Positions 1-6,473 of a stretch of DNA of 11,521 bases are shown piece after piece. Positions within the stretch are counted from its first letter, which is position 1, and each line of letters starts with the position of its first letter. The notes beneath the pieces were generated by a model. That model searched no databases. It saw nothing but the letters and a program-made list of their open reading frames with translations, and had not been told where the DNA came from. The DNA is from Bacillota bacterium. Its GTDB lineage: Bacteria > Bacillota_A > Clostridia > Lutisporales > Lutisporaceae. The stretch covers positions 1-11,521 of the forward strand of contig JAKJBT010000052.1 in assembly GCA_022706865.1 (NCBI GenBank), given 5' to 3'. A program made the position numbers and the translations under genes.

Positions 1-3000
1 TTGAAGCTCTTTATTCTTGTTGCGGTATTCTGCACCTGCATGTTCAGGTTGATGCCGAAGGGGTTCATTATTATTTTGTAGCCCCTGGGCAGCCTGATCC
101 TTATCTGATCATCCTCAGGCCCCGATGAGCGGTCCAGTATTACCCTCATATCGGCATCGGATCTCAGGCTGTTCTCTACCTTTGACACTTCTTCTACGTC
201 AAGGGTTGAGAGGTTCATTGAAAGATCCAGATCCCTGTCAATTATGCTCAGCCTGCTCTTGGGGTATTTCTTCAAAAGTCCGAAGCTTATTCTGACTATC
301 TTCTGATCAGCTGACACATATTGCGGCTGATTGAAGTCTGCCTTTGCTCCGCTGCTGCTTGCCGCTGATTTTTCCCCTATTGTATAAGTAACCACCATTC
401 CGTTAACTATTACGCTGTCCTTCTGTTGAAGTCCTCCTTCGTATTCGGTCTCATCCATATAATAGGATACCGTCTTTTCATCCAGAGTCTTGGTATAGCC
501 TGTGGAGGTTGAATAATTCGAAGCTCCGAACAGATTGACCGACCTTATCCTTATATTATACCATGTGGATGGCATAAGTCCGTCCAAATAATATCTGAGC
601 CTGTTGTTGCCGATCTCTGCAGGTACTATGCTGCCAAGGTAGCGGAACCCTCCGGTGACTGACTTTCCGTCCTCACTAACCGCTGCATAAAGTTCATAAT
701 AGCTGACATCCTCAACCTTATCCCATTCCAGCTTCAAAGTGTCTCCGTCCACCGCTTCCACCTTTATGCCTCTCGGTGTATCCGGCACAGGCTTCTGGTA
801 AACTCCCTCCACTTTATTGCTGATTCCTCCGTCGCTGTTTATCACTATTATGCTTGTCTGTCCCATATCCAGCTTCGGAGTGGTGCAGATTATATCTCCG
901 GACGAATTCAAAACTGCATCCGTAACAACTGTCCCTCCGATTACGACCATCTCGGCGTTGTTTATGTTGAGCCCTTCCAGGCCTGATTCTCCTTCCGCCA
1001 GTTCCGACTTTGCCTTAAGTGTACCTCCGAATATTACCTTAATGCCCGCCATGAACTGTATTCCTTCAAGGCGTATTTTTTCGCCCCCTTCAACAGAAAG
1101 CACCAAGGGTCTTATCTCTTCATTCCTGTCGTCATATACCGCTGTTATCTCCGGTGTACTTATTATTGTCAGCCCGTTTCTTAACTCGGTAAATCCAAAA
1201 TCAGTATTCAGTACCTGTACCGTCTTACTTCCCGGTGTGAGACCGGTGGGAACCAAAACAGACAAGTACTCGGATTCCTTTACACGCTGTCCCTGTGCAT
1301 TTAAGTAGCCTCTCTCCGCAGTTCCTTCAACGCCTTCAATGAATACCTTTACCCCCGCCCTGAAGTTGTTCCCGTGTATTGCTATATAGTTGCTTCCCCT
1401 GCTGGAGGACTTGTTAGGAACTATTCGCTCAATTACCGGATTGCTGTCCTGGGTCTGATACCTTATGTAATGAGGCTTCGGCAGCATTGAGGAATCATAG
1501 GTGCCTCCGTCCTCATTAACAACAACTATCCTCAGGTCCTTCCCCAGATCAGTCTCTGCTCCCGGCGGCACTTTAATAACAAGCTGATCGTCATTTATGC
1601 TCTTGCTTAAGATTTCCACAGGCCTGTCATCCAGATAAACCTTCACATTCCTTCTGAAGTCAGAGCCTGATATAGTCATGAAAGCTCCCCCGTCCAGGGG
1701 TACAAAGGTGAATATCTCAGAGTAATCATCAATGTTTTCCGGTACGAAATCCACAATCTGGTTCGTAATCATATCCCTTGCCTTATTCACCGGAGTAATG
1801 GCAAATATCCAAGGGCTGCTGTCGGGGCTCATAATGGTAATCCCTTTTGATGCCTTGCCGCCGTCGTCATTTATCACATACAGGTTTCTTTGCCCCAGTC
1901 TATCCGTAGGAGGCGCTTTGACGGTCAGTTGCGTGCCGTCATACTGTATGTCTGCATAAGGTGCTATCCTTCTTGTTATGGTTACTGATGAAGGAGATGT
2001 TTCAACAAGTATTCCTTCATCATAAATGCCGGGTTTATTTAAATCCATTTCATGGTTTATTATAAACAGATGTGAGGAGCCAATGGTTATATCCGCCTCC
2101 GCCATTGAATCAAAGGTCTTCACATCTCCGTCCATCCTATACCTTCTTATTGTGCTGTGTGTGCTGTCAGAAGCCAGGGATATTCTGACATTTACCCTTT
2201 CCGTTGCTCCTCCCATGACTTCACAGTCAAACCTTAAGTCCCCTATTTCCGCATATGTAGGTCCGACTACTGTGTCAATAATCCTTTTATCTCCGGTTTC
2301 AAAATCCCCGAAGGCTGCCAATGTCTCTATTACATCCTTCGCATATACGGTTTCATATACGGTTGAGGATACATGCCTGTCCGCTTTTTCAACCGCACTG
2401 GCAAAGAGATTCTCCAAACTGCCTGCCCTAAAGCCGCTTCCGTTTATCTGTACATTTACATTTCCTCTTCTGTTTATCCTTTCCGGCATTACGCTGGTTA
2501 TGGAAGGCCTGGACATTACATAAGTAAAGCCTCTGTATATGCAGGTACCGGAATCATGATTGACCAGTATTACCTCTGCAGCACCTGAAGTAAGGCTGGG
2601 AGGCGTAATTACCGTCAGGGATTCGGCTATTGTTGTGGTATTTAACGCCGGCCATATCACCTCAGCTTCCCGACCGTTGAAATACACTTTTGGAAGCCCA
2701 TCATCACTAAAATCAGCGGTTCTTCTGAAATCCAGCCCCTCAATCAGCACTCTGTCATTCCCTGCCGATGAGCCATTATTGGGTGTAATAGAAACAATAA
2801 CCGGATTGCTGCCGGGTATCCTGTACCTGAAGCCATTTTCCAAAACAGCTGCTCCTCCGTCATAGTTCAATACCATAACAGGAACATCAAGGAAATCCTG
2901 GCCTGCAGGAAGAGCATAAGGATAATCGGGCACCGTAGCCCTTATAAGAGTGCCGTTTATATATTCCACCGACTCCGACTTCTCGGAACCGAAATACACC

Positions 3001-5759
3001 TCAATAAAACTCTCTTTGAATCCGCTTCCTGTTATGGTCACCACCGTACCCCCCGCTACAGCGCCGCTGTTGGGGGTAACGCTTGCTATTACCGGTTTTG
3101 TGGCAGGATCCATATAGTTGAAGCGTATATCCTCTTTACTCCTGGCACCGTCAGGATTCAGGACCTCCACTTTAAGTGACCCTACGGGAATCTTCTCGGA
3201 TTTTAAATACGGCGGTACAGGAGCAGCTCCTCCGACAAAGCTGTAGAACCTTTCCGGCAAATCCACATAAATTGTTGTAATATCCTGAACCTTTACCATA
3301 TGACCGTCCAGGGTATAGGAAGGCAGCGGCCCCGGCCCGTCAGGGTCATAAACATTATGAAAATATATATCGCTGGTCAGATCTCCGGGGCCCGGATCCG
3401 GACCCGGACCAGGATCAACATTTGTTATTACACCATTGGAATCATATTTATACGCATTAAGCTCAATCCCGCCCAGCAGCACGACTGAACCCTTTTTCTT
3501 GGGATCATTGTTGTCTACGGAATGATCCGGCAACACAAAGTCCTCACCTTTGATTATCAGCTTTGTGCCCTTGCCGCCCTTTGTGGGAACAATCCTTGTG
3601 ATCTTGGGCTGGGTGGTAATCAGCTTGTATTCAAAATCAGCGTCGGTCATGGAACCGTCTTCGTTGATGATCTGCAGCTTTGTCATTCCCGGTGTGGTGC
3701 CGGGAGGCGGTATAATTGTTACAGTCTTTCCGTCAGAGGATACCTTCCCCACTATGTCGGCCTTTTCTCCGTCTATGGTTATTACTACTCTGGGGGTTTC
3801 ATCCGCTGAGGTAAATATGTTCCCTCCTGTGATCAGCACCCTTTCGCCACTTATTACTCCGCCCTTCATGTCCGCATAGCTTTCCTTCAGGGAATCGATA
3901 AAGGGCATCTTGGTCTCATCCGCAGGGGTCCTGAATTCAAAGCCGTTAATCAAAGTCATTTGCCCGTTGCTCGGGTTAATGACTATCACATCTTCCGCTC
4001 CCGAAATTGGTGTACCGGCCGGCAGCCTCAATTTGATCTTTGTTCCCAGGGTTATTATCTTGCCGTCTACAACCTTGTCCATCGCATCGTAAACTCCGGA
4101 CACGATACATTCTCTGCCTCCTATTGTGACCCTTGGCTTGGTGCCGTCCTCCAAAACCTGAAAGTTCTTACCCCTTATTGTCATGTATATTTCCTTGTTG
4201 CCCGGCCCGTAGGCGGGAGTAACGGAAGTAATCTCCGGATATATTTCATTGGGATAGTATGTAAAGCCTTCGGGGACAACGTACTTTTCCTTCCTGTTGT
4301 ATATTATCTCGGGGGTGGCTCCTCCCGTTTCCCTGAATATTGTGGTTATTGTCTGTATTTCCACGTCAACTCTTGTGGGTTCCTTTACCAGCAATGTGAC
4401 ATCCGGAGGTTTCACATAAATAGTATCCTTCTCCGGGGTAAAAGCCGGTGTGTAATCGATGCCTCCGTACACCTGGTCTGTTACCGTTGCCTCTCCGCTT
4501 ATCAGGGTTCTGATCTGCCTTATTATGGTAACAACCACCGGATCCGGCTCTGTTGAGGATTGATATAAGCCGGTGTATTTCACCTTATAGTAGGGAGTAT
4601 CCTTGAACATGGTGTAATCACCGTAGTCCTCATATCCTATTATTTCATATGCAGCACTGTTTATTCCGCTGAGCTTGTCATAGCCTGATCCGGTGAAGTG
4701 ACCAATGTTCCGCCCTTTAATCTGTGTAATCACCTGTTGGGTTTCCTTCTTGGAATTTGGGTTTATACCGTTGGAGTCTATCAGCAGGGTATTTCCTAAC
4801 TCAAGGTATACAAAGGCACCGGGTATCACGAATTCGCTTCCCAGATCCGCCGAGGTCAGAACCAGGTCCACTACTCCCGCCGTGGCTCTTGTAGGCAGCT
4901 CGAAGCTCACTCCGATTATCAGTCCGCCATCGTCTTTTATGGTCCCTTTGTTTATCCCTGCAGCACCGTCTACAAATATCTTCATGTCATCGGAAAAATT
5001 GGAGAAACCCGGCTGCCCGTATATGCTGATTGTGTTTCTCATATTCTTGGGCCCCGCATTGGGGTCTATTCTTTCAACCTGTATTCCGGTCAACTCGTTT
5101 ACTACCGTTATGCTGTTGCTGTATGTAATTATGATTTCGTTATTTCCGGTCCTTCTTTCTATTCTTATGTCCGAAACTCCCTGGTCAATTGGGTCCTTGA
5201 CCGCTGCTATGCTGATTAAGCCTCCGGTAATAGTGCACTCTGTTTCCATGTTATATGACTTGTTGGAGATATACAGGGTGTCGATAAAGCCGTCGTCAGC
5301 TATACCCAGTCCGCCGAATTCGCTTCCCATTATGGTAAGCGGTTTGCCCACATACACCTTTGCACTGGATACGCCGCTTATGGTAGGCAGAGACTGCAGA
5401 TCCACATTCGTTGTTACCGTAACAGCTCCTGCTCCGACCCCCGAAGTGACCCTTATTATGTTCAGCTTGCCCTTCATTTCCCTCAATGAATTTTCATCAT
5501 CTATAACTATTGTATTTTCATCGGAAAGAGCTTCGTTCACAGTAACGGTGATATTGCCCAACACGCCCGCTCTTACTCTTGGCTCCTCGAATTCAGAACC
5601 ATATATGTAAAGTGCTTCTCTGGTAATGCCGGTAGCAGGATCCTTGATTCGTTCGAAACGGACTCCTAATATCTCAACAGCTCCATTAACTGTAATCACA
5701 TCAGAAAACAAAGGAAATATTATCGTAAACATCAATAAGAATGATATAAGCTTTTTCAT
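1..5759 (-). CDS. Giant secreted IPT/TIG-repeat surface protein (C-terminus beyond left edge)
   Basis: One uninterrupted minus-strand frame of 1919 codons runs from ATG (5759-5757) to the left edge without a stop. The N-terminus (MKKLISFLLMFTIIF...) is a signal peptide, with likely cleavage near residues 26-27 (VNG/A). IPT/TIG Ig-like repeats follow, recognised by a P-x-I-x-S-V-x-P-x-x-G opening, a G-x-x-F strand and a closing V-x-N-x-D-G-G. Clear openings lie near residues 124, 221, 507, 616, 715, 888, 984, 1083, 1310, 1438 and 1532; the first 100 residues and 335-355 are weaker ones. A fibronectin III domain spans about 1658-1755 (VPDTPRGIKV ... YNIRIRSVN). A further unrecognised domain (about 1756-1919) is cut by the edge. 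There are no catalytic motifs, so a structural, adhesive or scaffold role outside the cell is likely. A wall anchor such as SLH repeats would lie off the left edge; this is a guess. The start is supported by GAGGAGG six bases upstream. Confidence 0.93.
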   Translation of the reverse strand, partial: MKKLISFLLMFTIIFPLFSDVITVNGAVEILGVRFERIKDPATGITREALYIYGSEFEEPRVRAGVLGNITVTVNEALSDENTIVIDDENSLREMKGKLNIIRVTSGVGAGAVTVTTNVDLQSLPTISGVSSAKVYVGKPLTIMGSEFGGLGIADDGFIDTLYISNKSYNMETECTITGGLISIAAVKDPIDQGVSDIRIERRTGNNEIIITYSNSITVVNELTGIQVERIDPNAGPKNMRNTISIYGQPGFSNFSDDMKIFVDGAAGINKGTIKDDGGLIIGVSFELPTRATAGVVDLVLTSADLGSEFVIPGAFVYLELGNTLLIDSNGINPNSKKETQQVITQIKGRNIGHFTGSGYDKLSGINSAAYEIIGYEDYGDYTMFKDTPYYKVKYTGLYQSSTEPDPVVVTIIRQIRTLISGEATVTDQVYGGIDYTPAFTPEKDTIYVKPPDVTLLVKEPTRVDVEIQTITTIFRETGGATPEIIYNRKEKYVVPEGFTYYPNEIYPEITSVTPAYGPGNKEIYMTIRGKNFQVLEDGTKPRVTIGGRECIVSGVYDAMDKVVDGKIITLGTKIKLRLPAGTPISGAEDVIVINPSNGQMTLINGFEFRTPADETKMPFIDSLKESYADMKGGVISGERVLITGGNIFTSADETPRVVITIDGEKADIVGKVSSDGKTVTIIPPPGTTPGMTKLQIINEDGSMTDADFEYKLITTQPKITRIVPTKGGKGTKLIIKGEDFVLPDHSVDNNDPKKKGSVVLLGGIELNAYKYDSNGVITNVDPGPGPDPGPGDLTSDIYFHNVYDPDGPGPLPSYTLDGHMVKVQDITTIYVDLPERFYSFVGGAAPVPPYLKSEKIPVGSLKVEVLNPDGARSKEDIRFNYMDPATKPVIASVTPNSGAVAGGTVVTITGSGFKESFIEVYFGSEKSESVEYINGTLIRATVPDYPYALPAGQDFLDVPVMVLNYDGGAAVLENGFRYRIPGSNPVIVSITPNNGSSAGNDRVLIEGLDFRRTADFSDDGLPKVYFNGREAEVIWPALNTTTIAESLTVITPPSLTSGAAEVILVNHDSGTCIYRGFTYVMSRPSITSVMPERINRRGNVNVQINGSGFRAGSLENLFASAVEKADRHVSSTVYETVYAKDVIETLAAFGDFETGDKRIIDTVVGPTYAEIGDLRFDCEVMGGATERVNVRISLASDSTHSTIRRYRMDGDVKTFDSMAEADITIGSSHLFIINHEMDLNKPGIYDEGILVETSPSSVTITRRIAPYADIQYDGTQLTVKAPPTDRLGQRNLYVINDDGGKASKGITIMSPDSSPWIFAITPVNKARDMITNQIVDFVPENIDDYSEIFTFVPLDGGAFMTISGSDFRRNVKVYLDDRPVEILSKSINDDQLVIKVPPGAETDLGKDLRIVVVNEDGGTYDSSMLPKPHYIRYQTQDSNPVIERIVPNKSSSRGSNYIAIHGNNFRAGVKVFIEGVEGTAERGYLNAQGQRVKESEYLSVLVPTGLTPGSKTVQVLNTDFGFTELRNGLTIISTPEITAVYDDRNEEIRPLVLSVEGGEKIRLEGIQFMAGIKVIFGGTLKAKSELAEGESGLEGLNINNAEMVVIGGTVVTDAVLNSSGDIICTTPKLDMGQTSIIVINSDGGISNKVEGVYQKPVPDTPRGIKVEAVDGDTLKLEWDKVEDVSYYELYAAVSEDGKSVTGGFRYLGSIVPAEIGNNRLRYYLDGLMPSTWYNIRIRSVNLFGASNYSTSTGYTKTLDEKTVSYYMDETEYEGGLQQKDSVIVNGMVVTYTIGEKSAASSSGAKADFNQPQYVSADQKIVRISFGLLKKYPKSRLSIIDRDLDLSMNLSTLDVEEVSKVENSLRSDADMRVILDRSSGPEDDQIRIRLPRGYKIIMNPFGINLNMQVQNTATRIKSF

Positions 5760-5765
5760 GACGTA

Positions 5766-5772
5766 CCTCCTC
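5766..5772 (-). promoter_or_regulatory. Ribosome binding site of the IPT/TIG gene
   Basis: Read on the minus strand this is GAGGAGG, a near-perfect Shine-Dalgarno sequence, six bases before ATG 5759-5757. It fixes the start of the giant gene and fits the signal peptide that begins there. Confidence 0.88.
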
Positions 5773-5838
5773 GACTCAATACTACATATATTTTATCGAC
5801 ATTTTCCTCTAATGGCTGAAGTAAATTAGTCCAGTTAA

Positions 5839-5867
5839 ATTATACCATATACGCTGATATTCTTCAT
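5839..5867 (-). promoter_or_regulatory. Probable extended -10 promoter for the IPT/TIG gene
   Basis: On the minus strand TGGTATAAT forms a consensus -10 hexamer (TATAAT, 5839-5844) with the TGn extension (5845-5847). The hexamer 17 bp further upstream (ATGAAG, 5862-5867) is a poor -35, which extended -10 promoters tolerate. Transcription would begin near 5832 and leave a leader of about 70 nt before the ATG. Experimental start-site data are absent, so this is a sequence-based call. Confidence 0.6.
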
Positions 5868-5882
5868 AATTACAATAATTAC

Positions 5883-5897
5883 ATTTGTTTTACAAAT
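5883..5897. repeat. Short inverted repeat, possible operator
   Basis: ATTTGT-TTT-ACAAAT is a perfect 6 bp inverted repeat with a 3-base centre. It sits about 50-65 bp upstream of the predicted start of the IPT/TIG transcript, where an activator could bind. It is AT-rich and short, so chance is a real alternative. No regulator can be named. Confidence 0.3.
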
Positions 5898-5900
5898 AAG

Positions 5901-6040
5901 AAAATGCTGCATAATGGGAGAATAATGCATATTAATTTGAAAATAGAAAAATGCTGCAGTATGAGAAAATTGTGTATATTAATTATGGAAATAGAAAAAT
6001 ACTGCAGTATGAGAGAGTAGTGCATATTAGTCTGAATAAA
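5901..6040. repeat. Three-copy 47-48 bp imperfect tandem repeat with CTGCAG palindrome
   Basis: Three diverged copies begin at about 5901, 5947 and 5995. Shared landmarks are ATGCTGC at 5904 and 5951 and ATACTGC at 5999 (47 and 48 bases apart), then TGCATATTA or TGTATATTA at 5926, 5973 and 6021. Copies one and two also share a closing AAATAG. In copy three the core ATACTGCAGTAT (5999-6010) is a perfect 12 bp palindrome; copy two (5951-5962) departs from symmetry by one pair; copy one is more decayed. A fourth, partial copy may continue at 6042-6070. The copies lie upstream of the minus-strand promoter, so they may be repeated protein-binding sites. They are too diverged and too closely packed for CRISPR. 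Confidence 0.75.
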
Positions 6041-6190
6041 TTATGAGTGATGTATATTTATGCATATAAAAATATTTAAGCTGCTGCCATTATATCTGTA
6101 AGTGTGCATTAATCAATAATTTAGAAGGTTCCCGGAACATGCATAATATTTAGTTATTACAGCCGTTAAATTACATGTCTGTCTAATCTG

Positions 6191-6228
6191 TTACCATTAG
6201 TTCACAAATTCTTCACATTTCTTTCACA
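6191..6228 (+). promoter_or_regulatory. Phased TTCACA boxes, PhoP/PhoB-like binding site
   Basis: TTCACA occurs at 6201-6206, 6212-6217 and 6223-6228, exactly 11 bp apart with 5 bp gaps. A related TTACCA sits at 6191-6196, 10 bp before the first. The array ends 6 bp before the -35 hexamer of the plus-strand promoter, the usual place for an activator of the OmpR/PhoB response-regulator family. Hexamers repeated at about 11 bp with about 5 bp gaps are known for Bacillus PhoP (TT-A/C/T-A-C/T-A type boxes). Which response regulator binds here is not shown, and phosphate control is only the closest known parallel. Confidence 0.5.
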
Positions 6229-6234
6229 AACCTA

Positions 6235-6263
6235 TTGCATATTCATTCTTTATATATTATAAT
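6235..6263 (+). promoter_or_regulatory. Sigma-A type promoter driving the leader or short RNA
   Basis: TTGCAT (6235-6240) and a consensus TATAAT (6258-6263) are separated by the optimal 17 bp. Transcription would start near G6270. The -35 matches TTGACA at only four of six positions, which fits a promoter helped by an activator bound at the boxes just upstream. This is the best plus-strand promoter seen before the pseudokinase-like gene. Confidence 0.7.
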
Positions 6264-6269
6264 TACTTT

Positions 6270-6362
6270 GTATTTAACCCCTGAATAACTCATAGCTTAT
6301 GGATACACACACAATCGTTAACCCCACTCATATTGCACCTTGAACAAGGTGCACTTTTTTTT
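6270..6362 (+). ncRNA. Candidate short RNA or attenuated leader, about 93 nt
   Basis: A good promoter and a strong intrinsic terminator enclose about 93 nt with no sizeable open frame. Two C-rich motifs, TTAACCCC near 6274-6281 and again near 6318-6325, lie in sequence with little obvious pairing; a small CATA-GCT-TATG hairpin (6291-6301) is between them. ACCCCA (6320-6325) is exactly complementary to TGGGGT (6462-6467) in the ribosome binding site of the next gene. The RNA could be a free trans-acting small RNA or the leader of that gene ending in an attenuator. I see no clear antiterminator and no match to a known riboswitch class. Boundaries are predicted, not measured. Confidence 0.45.
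6334..6362 (+). terminator. Rho-independent terminator
   Basis: TGCACCTT (6334-6341) pairs perfectly with AAGGTGCA (6346-6353) around a GAAC loop, followed after one C by eight T residues (6355-6362). The T tract follows the stem only on the plus strand, so it is directional. It lies 111 bases before the pseudokinase-like gene and has no protein gene upstream on its own strand, so it must end either a short RNA or an attenuated leader. Confidence 0.88.
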
Positions 6363-6460
6363 GTGCTCAGAATGAAATTGTGCTCCATATATAATAAAAA
6401 ATATATTAAATTTTGGTAATTTTAAAGAGGAAAATATTGTTTCATGTAGAATATTGTAGG

Positions 6461-6468
6461 ATGGGGTG
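6461..6468 (+). promoter_or_regulatory. Ribosome binding site of the pseudokinase-like gene
   Basis: ATGGGGTG aligns with the ideal AGGAGGTG with one mismatch and one G-U wobble, leaving 7 bases between the AGGAGG-equivalent and ATG 6474. The unusual GGGG run makes it complementary to the C-rich motif of the upstream short RNA. Confidence 0.7.
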
Positions 6469-6473
6469 GTTAT

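Larger units (their letters stand above)
5760..6473. other. Divergent intergenic control region, 714 bases
   Basis: No convincing coding region lies here. Base composition is clearly more AT-rich than the flanking genes. From left to right it holds the ribosome binding site and promoter of the minus-strand gene, a small inverted repeat, a 47-48 bp tandem repeat, a stretch without recognised elements (about 6071-6190), phased TTCACA boxes, a plus-strand promoter, a short transcribed region with a terminator, and a 111-base interval ending in the ribosome binding site of the plus-strand gene. In that last interval (6363-6473) TATAAT at 6390-6395 has no good -35, and TTGGTA/TATTGT (6413-6418, 6435-6440, 16 bp apart) is a weak second promoter candidate. 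Confidence 0.85.

Noticed and set aside
817..5829. Several plus-strand open frames, the longest at 4705-5610 (301 codons)
   Set aside because: They lie antisense to the continuous 1919-codon IPT/TIG frame, have low-complexity Ser/Pro/Leu-rich products with no recognisable domain, and lack good ribosome binding sites.
5901..6040. CRISPR array
   Set aside because: The copies are imperfect, run end to end with no unique spacers, and show only short conserved cores; no cas genes are in the window.
6264..6362. Known riboswitch (cyclic-di-GMP type considered) in the leader
   Set aside because: The short C-rich sequence lacks the conserved core motifs of the cyclic-di-GMP riboswitch and of other classes I can recall.
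6390..6395. TATAAT at 6390-6395 as the main promoter of the pseudokinase-like gene
   Set aside because: No acceptable -35 hexamer lies 16-18 bp upstream in this very AT-rich stretch, so it is kept only as a weak possibility.
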